The notes beneath the pieces were generated by a model. It saw nothing but the letters and a program-made list of their open reading frames with translations. It did no database searches and was not told the origin of the DNA. Source: Paraescarpia echinospica (Eukaryota; Annelida; Polychaeta; Sabellida; Siboglinidae). From it: a DNA stretch of 64,000 bases. How positions within the stretch are numbered: position 1 is the stretch's first letter; the number at the start of each line of letters is the position of its first letter. This document shows positions 28,601 through 40,000 of the stretch, one piece after another. The stretch is taken from contig JAHLWY010000279.1 of NCBI GenBank assembly GCA_020002185.1, positions 32,501-96,500 of the forward strand, given 5' to 3'. The position numbers and the translations under genes were made by a program.

Positions 28601-31600
28601 TCTTAGAATTTAGCGTTAACATTTTTTATGATAATATAGGCTTTTGATTCAAATAACATCTTAACATATCTAACGTCTTGGATATGTAAAAACGAATTTT
28701 TTTGAAGTATTGTTGGGGTTTCTTAAATACACCGTCAAATGGCAGACAATCCCCACCTCGGCACCTTTGTACCTCGGCACCTCGGCACCTCGGCACCTCG
28801 GCGGATATGCAAGTACAATGATTCAAAGATAGCGTATCTATATAAAGATTGACGGCTCGAATATGTGTTAATGAACTAGAATCGAACTTAAGACCATTAT
28901 AAGTTGATGAATATCGTCCTTGCTTTACAGCATGATATATAAACATGACATTCTGCTAAACATTAAAATATATACATAATAATCAACCTTTTGTGGTTCA
29001 CAAAACTATTTTTGTATGACCAATATGTTAGAATAGCTGCAGGTTATGCCTTCTTTCAATAACACGACTTGGCAATAAAAGTCAATCAGACGGTGTAGCT
29101 TTGACTGGGAATGTCGTGGTTTCGTCCAGCCGCACTGAGTCAGTACCCTGGTGGTCTGCGGTGGCGATACCTTCTGTGTGGCGACCTGCCAACGCCCGCA
29201 GCGACCCACTTGTAGGCGTCTGGACGCTGAGACATTTAATTCGCAGTCGGCGGCGGTCGCCTTTGATCTCTCGTTGCTAGCTTCCTCATTTTCTGTCGCT
29301 TGGGAAGAATGTTGTTCTCACGTCGAGGGATCTTCTGGCGTTGGTCTACCGGATGGGAAGAAAAGGGAGCGAATGAACACAGACAGAGGCGAGTGGGTCT
29401 AAGCGCCTTGGAGGAGATTCAATTACAACACACCAACATTTTACATATTAATGTATGGATATGGATTTTGGAATGTTGGCAATTTCGTTCACCCAACCTT
29501 GCCTGAGCCTTTCTTATGAGACTCTAATATCGCAGGTAACTGATATACCTGGTGTATATGCCATATGGATAAAAAAATGCACACACGAGGAAAACGTCAT
29601 GTGGTGGTATGTATTTCCATTTCTACCCCACTGGGTTCTGCCGCCCTCAGGGGGCGGAGCTGTGTCTCAGTTGGGCGCACGAGAAAACAGAAAGGCAGTG
29701 CATAAAACAGCGACGTCATAACTGATTGCATACACGGGGCTATAACAGTATATGGATGACAATACCGAGCGCCACTTGGAATGGCTTAATAACAAACATC
29801 GCCTGTTTAATGGTGATGCTACTCGATGGAGCAATACTCAATTCCGAGATAATCACTATGCCATACATACTCTGGCGTACACTTAGCATGGTGAACCTGC
29901 ACTGATTTCCAACATTCTATATTGTCATTGGGTTTTTTTGTTCGTGTTTATAGTAACTCCCAATACTACCTGATGACCTAGTTCTTGCAAACATGGACAT
30001 GGTAGCAGCTGTATGTGTGGGTCCGTCAATAAATTCTGATCAGTTAGAACAACGTCTTGATAATACCAAAAATTCAATACATTTAACCGTCGATAATTTC
30101 AGGCAATCTCTATTCAATGATATGCGATTATTGGCAATGTAACATTCAAATAGATATTCTATGTATCCACTGCCTCTTTAAGTCTATCTTAATTTCAATG
30201 TTCACCATAAGTAAATGGCGGGTCTATCTATATACCTGTACACTGTAGTGCTATTGATCCCTGAATTGAGCCAGCAACTCCGGCCGCTGGGAACAAGACC
30301 TACAGTGGGTTAGGTATACAAACCAGCACTCAGTGAGTCCGCATTACATATTTACACCCCGTGTTGATCCTTTACTCTATACATCAGGCACAAAGGGCCA
30401 ACGGTTTTAACATCTCTTCCGGAAGATACAGGCAACGTGACGTGAACGAAATTGCTCAATCTTCGAAAAGAGGTTGTGGGAATCGAACCATCGTCCCCTC
30501 GGTCTGGCGCTCAACCGCGGCGGGATCACCGGACCCCAGACGGTGGCTAATTAACTGTGGCCTGCCCATCTTTGTGGCGAATATATAATGTTTTTATTAC
30601 AGTGTTATATATGCGAGTGTTCCCTCCATCCGTCGGGGGTAACCGGCGGTGTCCATAAGATACGTCACAGAACGGATCGTAAACTCGGATTGAAATGTTC
30701 TCTCTATTGGTGGTGGAATATTAAGCGTATTCAATCTAATTTTGAAGAAGAATGTACCGAACATACAGAAGGATGGTGCCCATTCCATTTCATATATCTC
30801 GTTAGTCTCCCGTCATCTTTCATGATTGCCGTTGTCTAACAAGGTTGTTTGTATGCAAATGCGTATAATGGCGAATTGTTATTAATGTTTTTGGAAAGTT
30901 GGTAGTACACTCTCTGACATTTTGTTTGAGTATTATTTATGTTTGACATACCACTGTGTATATTGGTTTTATATTGTTTAATAACATTTGGTGTACAATT
31001 GTTTTATTCAGGTTTGTTTAAATGTTTGAGCTGGATCCAGTGTACTCAGTTATATCCGTGTATCGCTAGAGATTTAACCACATCATACTTGTCTTCTGGG
31101 ACTTTGAATTTATCGCACACCAAATATGCAAAGTAAACGAATACAAGTATTCGTTCGCGTGAGTGCATATATACGCGCACGTCTGTCGTATATTACCTTT
31201 TTGAAAAGACCGCTGCCATCTTTCTATTATTGGAGCTATTTAGAGAATTCGCTATTCATTGTACAATTCTCTATTGGCTATTCATTGTACAATTCTCTAT
31301 TCGCTATTCATTGTATAATTCCCAGTGATTCTGCCGAGCAGATTCACCGAACTGATGTTGAAGGATAACAACCACGAATAGGCAGTCGTTGGTTCATCGT
31401 CGTCTCCAGCAAGATCAGCGATGATATAGTACTTGCTGGCCTATTATCGGCTATTGTGTGCAGGTGTCGCTGTTGATGCTGCAGGATTTCGCGAGACGGC
31501 ATTCGCCTACGCCATTACTGCGGCGGGGATGACGACACAGGTTGCGCGCGCATGCAGTCTTGGGAAGCTGACGTCGTGCGGATGCAGTAAGAAAATGGAC

Positions 31601-34600
31601 GACAAGGTAAAATACAGGCATGTTTGATGATTCGATAGATACGATATTTTGGAGAATAAGAATAACATAGGCCTAACTAATTTGTTCGATGTCCACTGGA
31701 TGCGATTCTTTAAATTATGGTCATTTGAGAAAACCGTACAATGACTAATGTTACTGGAATGAGATGCCTCTGTTGTGGTTTTAAAGTCAATAAGTAACTC
31801 GCTGATCGTATCGGCAAATGTTTGAGTGTGCGCAGCAGATTAATCTTTGATTTACAAATCTTTCTCAAGTACACGATGAAACAGTAAAGTGACGTAGCGT
31901 TCTATGCTGCTACTGTATTTGAACTGGAGTGTTCAAATGCCATGTCATTGAGACGAAGTTGTTGTAAACGTGCTAAGCTTCTGCGGAGCTTTCAATATCC
32001 TCTCTGTTCCTTCGTCAGCGTTTGCTGCTTTGGCGACCAAAAGTGTTCCACTTAACACCGGTTAACAGCTCGCGCTGACGAAGGAACCAAGAGGTTTCGA
32101 TAACTCCGTGAAGGATATCATCTGAGCTCTGAATGGAAGCCAATTCACATAGCAACGTCTGGAAACACCTATAGGATATCATCTGGGCTCTGAAAGGAGT
32201 ATAACAATTCAATTTAAATTAATATAACATAGACTGGAAACAAGTTGTACCTGCTGCTAGTAATTACTGACTACTGTTGTATCCGCAGACGGGAGAGTGG
32301 AAGTGGCGGGGGTGCAACCACAACATGGAGTTCGCCAACCACTACGTAAAGCGCTTCCTCCGACTGCGAGAACGCGCCAAAGACATCCACTCGCAGACGA
32401 ACAAACACAACAACCGCGCCGGCAGACTGGTGAGTGCGACGCGTGGTCGTTGCAAATTCCGTGAATTCAGTCGGCCACTGCCCGCAGGGGCTTTCAGGTC
32501 ACATACTGTGACAATGATTGTCACAAATGATCCAGTCTGGAAGGAATGCTTATGAACAATCATAAGAAGTATACCTCTCTTTTTTAGAGAACGTTTTTTG
32601 TTTGGTGGCTAAGCTCTCGGAATATTTGTGATGAGCCCCAGGGAATGCGGATGGAGGTGTTTGGTGAGCGTCAAGGGAAATTGCAGTTGGAAGACTCAAG
32701 GGGATTTGGAGCGTTCCCTAATAATGGGACAATATGCAGCTTTACTTAAACCGCCGTGTCCCATTTTTTCTCAACCCCGAAGGTGGGCCTACAATATGTG
32801 TAGTGGTACCTTTTGTGATGGAGCTGCATAATTGCGTACCTTGCAGTAGACAGTGGTGTATATACAGTATGCGAACAAATAGGCTTAGCGATGTCGATAG
32901 CGCTGCTCTACACTGTTGTGTAGTCATAACTTTCAAGGTGTATACACATTGTGGAGAACTGGTGACGTCAACGTCTTAATGTGAACAAATAGTCTTAGCG
33001 ATGTCGATAACGCGGCTCTACACTGTAGTGTAGCATAATTTTCAAGGTGTATAAACATTGTGGAGAACTGGTGACGTCATCGTCATTAATGTGAACTAAT
33101 AGTCTTAGCGATGTCGTTAGCCTTGCTAAACAATGTAGTGTTGTGTAACATAATTAATAATCATTTTGAAAAACTGGTGACGTCATCGTCTTCGTCGCCA
33201 TTGCCCACCGACATACGCGATGAGGTCGCACGGAGTGGCACTGGCTCCTGGCACCTTGTCGGGCGCGTTCCGGGTCGTTGGAGGACGGCATGCCGTCTCC
33301 CCCTCCCGGCGAGGGCCCCGGCAACGTCTGTTGCTGCCCGCCGCTAACCGGAACAAGATGTGACCCAATGATCCCCGCTTGTCGGGAAGGCCACCGGAGT
33401 GGCGGCCCAGGAAACTACACAAGACACGCTCACTTGATACAATATCGCTTACAACACCTTCATTTTGACAAGTGGAGCGCTGCTATGTTCGATCTATTTC
33501 TTCGATTATCGCTGTGATCGCGTGGTCTACACGCTCCAGTTATGCGATATGATGACAGTAATTTCGTAGTTATATGCCTATTTCACTCGCGTTCCTCTCA
33601 CAATGTATCAAACGTGTTTTCATTCATATTAGTGTACTATTTACAGCGATACTGAGAACATATGCATTTCTTGTTTTGATCAAGTCATTATGAGAACTGT
33701 TCAATATAAAGGCTTATCCAATCAACACGATACTCTGTGAGTTTTGTTCATCAGGTACATATACATTAATAACTTACGATACAGGGCTGGTAAAACACAG
33801 AGACAATTATAACGAAATGGACATAATTAATTTCTTTCGTAATTATCCTACCTTTCCAGACAGATCACCTATGTTAAAGGGAATACAAACATCTTTTGCT
33901 CGAATTCATGTTATATTACATCCTGCTATCTATTTCCACGTCGACCAAGCCACAAAAAAAATCAATGAATTAGAAATTCCACATTTTATGGTGTGCATCC
34001 GGACATTTTCGAATATGCATATTTTTGGCGTGCTTTTCGGGATGCCGAGACGTGACGTCACTTATGACTCAAACTCGCATCAGGCCGACCCTTTCCATGC
34101 ATTCAGAGCATGTTTACAAGTATAGCTTTTGGGTCGAAACGAGCGTCAGAACGAGTTATTATGCAATATTCCGACGTAATACAAACACTAGTCACCATAC
34201 AGGAACAAGCAGTTATCTTACGGTTCCGCATGAATCGAATTTTATTCAAAACAACGAATGCGAATGTTAAAGTTTGGTTACATTTTAGCAATAACCAAAA
34301 CAACTACTGAAGATACCTTGACAAATGAGATATCATTTTGAAGCTCATGATCTGTGGAATCTAAAAAGGTACAACACTCCATTTTAGAAATTTTGCGATT
34401 TAATACGTTGTTGTGGCAGGACACAAATAGGACTTTCCTTTACTGCACGTGTCTGTTGTTTCAGGTGGTCCGGCGGAACCAGCGCCTCCTGTGCAAGTGT
34501 CACGGCATGTCTGGTAGCTGCGAGGTGAAGACATGTTGGAAGGCCGCGCCGCCCTTTAGAACTATCGGTGCTATTTTGAAAAAGAAATATGAGCGTGCCA

Positions 34601-37600
34601 CAAAGGTAGAGGTATATGCTTACGCCCCTATCTACCCTTACGTAGTTTACAGTTGAATTAGGGTTTTACTAGTATTAAAGAATGTACGATTGTCAAAGGT
34701 TGACTGATACACCGCTAATGTTGTATTGTTTGGGTTTCATTTATTTAAAGTGTTTCTATACTCTGAACGTTTCCGTCTGAAATAATTTTTGTGTGATACA
34801 CAATGTTTTATCTTCATAGCTGCAGTATGTTTATCGTTCGAGCTGCATAAAAATGGAATCTGACTTACCAATAACTCATTTTGGAGAAATGGTATGTTTT
34901 ACCTTTAAATATAATATTTGCACACGCAAACACACACACACATGCAAACATGCACGCACACATTTGTTGGACTACTATGTTTAATTGTTTGGTATACGAA
35001 TTATTTACGACGAATTGATTACAAAAACGACGGATCGATTATAAAACATATTCAGAGGCACTTAAGAAACAACATTGTTGAAACATAATATGTGTGTGCG
35101 GTGTGAGTGTGTGTGTATGTGCGCGTGTGTGCGTGTGCGCCTGTGCGTGTGTGCGTGTATGTGTTCCTGCGTGCGTGCGTGTGTATGCTTGCGTGTATGT
35201 TTGTGTGTATATATTCATGCTATTACGCATGCGTATGAACGCACCACAGCAAACAGTGTAATCGTCGATAGTGATGTCCATCATCTCCTCCTGTCTATAA
35301 AGATGCTACACCATATTAAATGTGCTATTACTTTTGTGTTTTTTTATTAGTTGATTAGTCTTAATCTGTTAATGAAAATGCTACAACATATTAAATTCTT
35401 ATTACTGAATTTGTTCTTCTGCAATGTAGCATTGTTGTTGAATATATATGTAAAAAGATAAAAAGTTATTCGTTTTTGGGTCTATCAATTATATAACTAC
35501 AAGTACTTATTATTTATGTTAGTGTATTAACTGTCTGCTTATAGTTATTAATTGCACGTTTTATCTGCGACAATTAAGTTTACCATTATTAGTGGTTAGC
35601 AGCGACCAGTGTTTCACGTCACATTGTTTCTGTTATAACATTGTGTACCCATATCTACTGCCATCCAGGAATTGTTTAGATTGTATACGCTTTGTCATTC
35701 ATTTATCTTCTGTATTATACAATTCCGAAATAAAACACCTAACCTCCTCCTCCTCTTTCTACTCCTTCTCCTTCTCCTCTTCCCCGTTCCCACGCACCCT
35801 ACTGTGCTGCCCCTCACTGCCCGTCGGCTGTTGCAGGTGGACAACGCGAACTCGGCCAAAGGCAAACTACGTCTAGTCATTTCGAATCACAAGCATCGCA
35901 CGAAGGTCTGGTGCAGATTTTATTGCGTCTGCAGGCTGCTTTTTAATTTACTTTAAATTGTCCCATACACTAGAACCTAGGCTGTAAGACTGTCGACCAT
36001 TTCTTTGTGTTAGTGCCCCCTTTATGGTTGCCTCCTTTGTGGTTGCCCTCTTCTTATTCAGCTAAACTTGTGTTGATCGATGTCGGCGCTGTGTCACAGC
36101 ACAACGAATGTATGTCGTTTATCATTTCAAACCTTCTTCTGCAATTCGATCTTTATCTAGTCTCGTTTCAGATTTATTTCGTTACAAATTCCAACTTAGA
36201 CCATACAATCAACGCCATATTAGTTACTTTATGTATGGGTTTCAGAAAACAGTTCGGACAAACTATTACACCAACATTCGGCAAAATAGTACACGGTTGG
36301 CTATATATATGGGACCTACTGCAACATAATGCTATTCGCTATTGTATAATCACAATAAGTTGTATCGATACTTTTAACGAACAACATAATGCTATTCGAT
36401 ATTGTATAATCAAAATCAGTTGTATTGATACTTTTAATAGACAACAAAATGCTATTCGATATTGTATAATCAAAATCAGTTGTATTGATACTTTTAACGA
36501 ACAACATGTCCATCCCCCAATATTCCACTGCCTATAACTCTTAATGTGAGTTGCACATTCAGCAATGACGTCTCGTGAATTATAGAACATGACAAGAAAC
36601 CTTCCCGGTTTAGATAATGTTATCAACAAGAGTTTTAAAAAAGGTTCGAGAAACAAGTCAAATAATTATAGACCATTTAGTTTAACATCTGTGATTTGTA
36701 AATTATTAGAAAGACTAATTAAAGATCACATGGTGGATTTTCTTGTTAAACATAACTTGATAAACCCATCTCAAGATGGGTTTCTAAAAGCGAGGTCATG
36801 CTTAACAAATATGTTATGTTTTTTGGAAGATATCACTAAGTGGGTAGATGATGGATCACCAGTAGATATCATCTACTTAGATTTTCAAAAAGCTTTCGAC
36901 AAAGTGCCACATCAGAGATTACTGCTTAAACTAAAAGCCCATGGCATAGGAAATGGTATAATTAACTGGATAGAAAAATGGCTGATTGACAGAAGACAAC
37001 GGGTAGTTGTTGATGGGGAGGCTTCAAACTGGAAATCAGTTTTGAGTGGGGTTCCACAGGGATCAGTACTGGGACCTATATTATTCTTAATATATATCAA
37101 CGATTTGGACGATGATATAGCCAGTAAGGTGTTGAAATTTGCAGATGATACAAAAGTGTTTAGAAGGATTAAAAGTGATGGGGATAGACAGCATTTACAA
37201 GATGATCTTGACAGGTTGATCAAATGGTCTGAAAAGTGGCAAATGTTGTTCAATTTTGGGAAATGTAAATGCCTTCACACAGGACATGGGAACGAATATG
37301 TAGAATATACAATGGGGGGAACTGTACTAAGTACTACTGTAAAAGAAAAAGACTTAGGGCTGACAATTAGTGCTGACATGAAGGTTTCAGAGCAGTGTGG
37401 AATTGCAGCTTCAAAGGGAAATCAAATCCTTGGATTGATTAGGCGAAATATAGCATATAAAGAAAAAGAACTAATAATACCGCTGTACAAAACAATAGTT
37501 AGGCCTCATTTAGAATATTGCATACAAGCGTGGAGGCCATACCGCAAGAAGGACATAGATATGCTAGAAAGAGTACAGAGGAGAGCGACTAAAATGATAC

Positions 37601-40000
37601 AAAAACTGAGGGATCTTAGTTATGAAAAACGCCTAAAAGAATGTGGTTTAACAACACTAGAGACCAGGAGATTGAGAGGAGATCAGATAGAAGTGTTTAA
37701 AATATTGAATGGTTATGAAAATATTGATAGAAATATGTTTTTTTCAGTTAAGAAAGATAGAAAGACTAGAGGACATGAAGTTACATTAGTAAAGGAGCAG
37801 TGTAGATTAGACGTGATAAAGTTATCATTTTGAAAAAGGACTGTGAATGAATGGAACATATTATCTGATGATTGTGTGGGTGCTAGTAGTGTGAATTTGT
37901 TTAAAAATAAAATCGACACATACCTCATAAGGGCTGGATATGTGTAAATAAAAGGGTTGGACTCTCGATAAGCCAAAGGGCTTCCTTGTCCACCTGCCAT
38001 CTAGAGTTAATTCTCTGGATGGCAATCTTGTTAAATCTTGTTAAAACAAAGAAATTCAACACCTGGTGCGCTCTTGCGTCCCACTTAACCTATGCCTGAC
38101 CGACGTGTGTGCATCTTCTTGCAGGAGACAGGCGAGAAGACGCGAGGGAAGGGGAGACGACGTCACCGTCGCTACCGACACCGGCCCCGCCACACGAACC
38201 TCGTGTACTTCGAGAGGTCGCCCAACTTCTGTGACCAGAACCCGTCGACGGCTTCCTCCGGCACCGTGGGGCGCTACTGCAACAGAACGAGCTCTGGCAT
38301 CGACAACTGCGAGACGTTATGCTGCGGTCGCGGCTACAACACGCTCAAGGTAGGCCTTGCTGGAACCTCGCTTTACGGTCACCTCGGTAATACAGTCACA
38401 TAGCAATTAAGGTCAACTCGCATATAAGGTAACCTTATGACAGTCCCGAAGTATTTCCGCAGCAGTACACAATTAGTTCCGTTAAAACGATCACCTCGCT
38501 ATTCATGTCACTTTTGTCTAGTCCAGAGAGTGACCGTACCAGCGAGGTTCCACTACAAGAGGACAGGAAAAAGTAGCGGACAAAATGTCACAAATTATTT
38601 CTTTAATACTATTTTATAGGTTTGCATTTGCGTTATTTTGTGAATTAGTCGTGTGTTATAATTTTCTTTTCTTTGACATTTTATTGCTAAACTCATATTT
38701 TATTTATCTACCCATGATTGCATATATGTAAATAGTATATATATATATTATTTATTCAATATATACATAAAGTAACTTATATATTTTAATAATGTTTTAA
38801 TAACAGCTTTATTTTTATTTATTTTCTATTTGTTGGTAAATTAAATTAAACTGTTCTGTTTCTGTAATTATTATATGAAATTTGTATTTGATATCTTTTG
38901 TGCTCATACCTTTGCTAAATGTAATGTTTTATGCTTTTAGATTCTTGTACAGCGCTTTGAACATGTTATTTGAAATTGCGCTTTATAAAATAAATATTAT
39001 TATTATTATTATATTGGTTGCTATCATGTCTCATAGATAGGGTAGGGTTAGGGTTAACCCTATCAAAATAATAATATTTCGATTAACAAGTGTCATTGAA
39101 CTTTTTCTGAAAAGCAGAACACTGCAGAAGAAACATAAATAGGATCTCATCTTTTTGATATACTGTTAGACCTGATGAAGAAAACAGAGAAGTGCTAGGA
39201 AAGAAAAAGTTGTTGAGGATGTTGAAATTCAGTAAATATAATATATTTTATATAAACATGTATCACCTTCCTAACAAACTGTCTCATTTTATTATTATTT
39301 TATTTCGTAATACAAAGTGTTTTCCTTTTTATATCTGTTACATTTTTACCTAGATAATTCTTTATGTTTTTTTGTGCGTGCTTCTTTATCTTTTATGTAG
39401 CATTTGCAGACGCGTGGAGATACTGTTGTATTTTGTTGGAGTATTTTATCCGGTGCATTCTGGCGCGGAGCTTACCAACATAGTGCATACAAACGTGGTG
39501 TAAATTGACCAGGTGCATATTAACCCGGTGCACCTTGGTCCGTGACTTGTTAGGTCGGTGCACGGGACAGCAATGTAGGGCCTACAACGTTCAAAAGATT
39601 TAACCATAAACATGCGTATGCTACTGTAAACGTAATTTCATGTTGAAACCTATATCAATTTCCTTTGTTTCTGTATTTCGATTTTCCCATGTGAACTTTG
39701 TTATTATAATTTATTTTATTAGTGACACTATTTTCTTGCTAACAATGTTTTTCATTACTTATTTAATAGCAAATTTAATATGTAGTTAATTATGGTAAAC
39801 ATGTAACATTTTCTCGGATCACCAGCGTGTAACAAGCGAAAATAACCGTAGCATATTAATGGTTGTAAAACCACCGAAGCCTTGTTTGTTTGGTGTTTCA
39901 GGTAACACGCTCTGAGCGCTGCGAGTGTCGCTTCCACTGGTGCTGTTACGTCATATGCAAAACTTGCGTCTTCACTCAATGGGTAACAGTATGCAAGTGA
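23816..40000 (+). CDS. Wnt10: Wnt10 secreted signalling protein (seven exons; 5' end incomplete)
   Basis: Wnt ligand, a secreted palmitoleoylated glycoprotein that binds Frizzled/LRP5/6 receptors. Seven exons join in phase (23816-24078, 31485-31606, 32289-32429, 34465-34605, 35837-35905, 38125-38349, 39902-40000) to 352 residues and TGA. It has 24 cysteines, NCS and NRT glycosylation sites, the lipid-acceptor serine in CHGMSGSC (residue 191, codon 34510-34512) and a C-terminus ending WVTVCK. The Wnt10 subtype rests on NDILGL and DANTVC near the N-terminus, [14 protein letters not shown], the short linker before [12 protein letters not shown], and an Arg-rich insert before [11 protein letters not shown]. 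Length is normal for a Wnt apart from the missing signal peptide. No frameshift or nonsense change was seen, so the gene looks functional. Regulation is unknown; introns hold several repeats, including CRE-type motifs. Confidence 0.95.
24190..24622. mobile_element. Possible MITE in the first Wnt10 intron
   Basis: GGGGGTCACATAC at about 24207 is inverted as GTATGTGACCCCC at about 24592. The match extends outward with mismatches for about 20 bases, enclosing about 430 bp of AT-rich non-coding DNA. No target-site duplication was confirmed, so this is a weak call. Confidence 0.4.
25612..25775. repeat. 9-bp (GGCGGTGAC)n minisatellite
   Basis: About nine clean copies of GGCGGTGAC, grading into GGCGGTGGC and GGTGATGGT. 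The frames reading TAV or HHRR repeats are artefacts. It lies in the first certain Wnt10 intron. Confidence 0.95.
28754..28803. repeat. 8-bp (CACCTCGG)n repeat
   Basis: About five copies of the octamer CACCTCGG with one TTTGTA interruption, in a Wnt10 intron. Confidence 0.85.
29745..30141 (+). other. Unrecognised open stretch, possible TE relic
   Basis: Two successive frames read like coding sequence. One begins [20 protein letters not shown] (about 29750), and the second (about 29963-30141) contains [20 protein letters not shown] and ends in TAA. Neither has a start codon with a usable context or a family I can name. They lie inside a Wnt10 intron and may be a decayed retroelement. Confidence 0.25.
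30472..30552 (-). mobile_element. tRNA-derived SINE head
   Basis: The minus strand carries a perfect pol III B box, GGTTCGATTCC (30479-30489 on the + strand). About 30 bases upstream is an A-box-like GGTTGAGCGCCAGACC. The tRNA-like fold is not intact, so it is a SINE promoter region rather than a tRNA gene. The body and tail are not defined. Confidence 0.55.
31247..31322. repeat. Short tandem repeat x 3
   Basis: Three copies of a unit of about 27-30 bp, GCTATTCATTGTACAATTCT, ending in ATTCCCAG. It lies about 160 bp upstream of Wnt10 exon B. Confidence 0.85.
31485..31606 (+). CDS. Wnt10: Wnt10 exon B
   Basis: Acceptor GATGCTGCAG, donor GACAAG|GTAAAA. Two bases complete the Gly codon from exon A, then [15 protein letters not shown] and [12 protein letters not shown] follow, ending in MDDK. 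An alternative donor at GCA|GTAAGA (31587) looks stronger in isolation but would break the phase with exon C, so the downstream site is preferred. The intron before it is 7,406 bases. Confidence 0.93.
31983..32110. repeat. Imperfect inverted repeat in a Wnt10 intron
   Basis: GTTCCTTCGTCAGCG at about 32005 is inverted as CGCTGACGAAGGAAC at about 32073. Further imperfect pairing extends to the CGGAG/CTCCG ends. A related GGATATCATCTG(A/G)GCTCTGAA block occurs twice just downstream (32113 and 32172). Origin unknown. Confidence 0.7.
32289..32429 (+). CDS. Wnt10: Wnt10 exon C
   Basis: Acceptor TGTATCCGCAG, donor ACTG|GTGAGT. Phase 0 at both ends, 47 codons: [19 protein letters not shown] onward to HNNRAGRL. 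It contains the W.W.GC.H...F Wnt signature and the conserved HNN.AGR helix. Confidence 0.95.
32873..33193 (+). repeat. 110-bp tandem triplication carrying CRE octamers
   Basis: Three copies start at 32873, 32983 and 33093 with GAAC(A/T)AATAG(G/T)CTTAGCGAT. Each copy contains the palindromic octamer TGACGTCA, the binding site of CREB/ATF bZIP factors, at 32963, 33072 and 33178. The third copy is the most diverged. The array lies in the third Wnt10 intron, so enhancer activity is possible but untested. Confidence 0.85.
34465..34605 (+). CDS. Wnt10: Wnt10 exon D (lipidation exon)
   Basis: Acceptor TTGTTTCAG, phase 0, 47 codons. It encodes [20 protein letters not shown] and [20 protein letters not shown]. 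The TCT codon at 34510-34512 is the palmitoleoylated Ser of the CHGMSGSC loop. Two in-phase donors lie six bases apart: AAG|GTAGAG (34606) and GAG|GTATAT (34612). They would differ by Val-Glu in the protein. I chose the first for its AAG context. Confidence 0.93.
35837..35905 (+). CDS. Wnt10: Wnt10 exon E (short variable exon)
   Basis: 69 bases, phase 0, between acceptor CTGTTGCAG and donor ACGAAG|GTCTGG. It encodes [20 protein letters not shown] and RTK, which belongs to the variable region after the lipidation loop. A pyrimidine-rich run (about 35745-35830) precedes it. The phase fits its neighbours, but the sequence is weakly conserved, so the exact donor is less certain. Confidence 0.8.
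36324..36505. repeat. 60-bp tandem triplication
   Basis: Three copies of a 60-bp unit (ATGCTATTCG(A/C)TATTGTATAA ... GATACTTTTAA), in the fifth Wnt10 intron and about 100 bp before the LINE. Because 60 is divisible by 3, one long spurious frame runs through it. Confidence 0.93.
36589..38050 (+). mobile_element. 5'-truncated non-LTR retrotransposon (CR1/jockey-like)
   Basis: A 414-codon frame (36589-37833) encodes most of a LINE reverse transcriptase. Blocks in order: [11 protein letters not shown] (residue about 25), [13 protein letters not shown] with the first catalytic Asp near residue 98, [10 protein letters not shown] (about 155), and KFADDTK with the catalytic Asp pair at 186-187. The thumb/C-terminal region ends in [20 protein letters not shown] and [11 protein letters not shown] at 37831 interrupts the frame; the usual last segment (TVNEWNILS ... 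IRAGYV) continues in the same frame to TAA at 37945. The copy starts just before the NYRP block, so endonuclease and ORF1 are missing. The 3' end carries two copies of ATCTTGTTAA as a tail. It sits in sense orientation in a Wnt10 intron. Confidence 0.93.
38125..38349 (+). CDS. Wnt10: Wnt10 exon F
   Basis: Acceptor CTTCTTGCAG, donor CAAG|GTAGGC, phase 0, 75 codons. An Arg/Lys/His-rich insert typical of Wnt10 comes first ([20 protein letters not shown]), then [25 protein letters not shown] and CCGRGYN. It begins about 75 bases after the tail of the intronic LINE. Confidence 0.95.
38935..39012 (+). mobile_element. Retroposon 3'-end remnant
   Basis: TTGTACAGCGCTTTGAAC and TTGCGCTTTATAAAATAAAT followed by (ATT)n form the familiar 3' end of an invertebrate retroposon. 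It is the sense counterpart of the remnant at about 7.53 kb. Its body is not recognisable. Confidence 0.5.
39036..39064. repeat. Telomere-like GGGTTA cluster
   Basis: TAGGGTAGGGTTAGGG is followed at once by TTAACCCTATC, giving two to three TTAGGG-type units that fold back on themselves. It lies in the last Wnt10 intron. Confidence 0.6.
39902..40000 (+). CDS. Wnt10: Wnt10 last coding exon
   Basis: Acceptor TGGTGTTTCAG, phase 0. It encodes [20 protein letters not shown] then [12 protein letters not shown] and TGA at 39998-40000. Seven cysteines in 32 residues and the terminal VCK are the Wnt C-terminal signature. Confidence 0.96.
   Translation, partial: VTRSERCECRFHWCCYVICKTCVFTQWVTVCK

Noticed and set aside
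30472..30552. tRNA gene
   Set aside because: The B box is perfect, but the acceptor and anticodon stems do not pair. Better explained as a SINE head.
32073..32105. Hammerhead-ribozyme-like core (CTGACGA plus a GGAACC/GGTTTC stem)
   Set aside because: The conserved GAAA after stem II reads GATA, and no proper stems I and III are evident.
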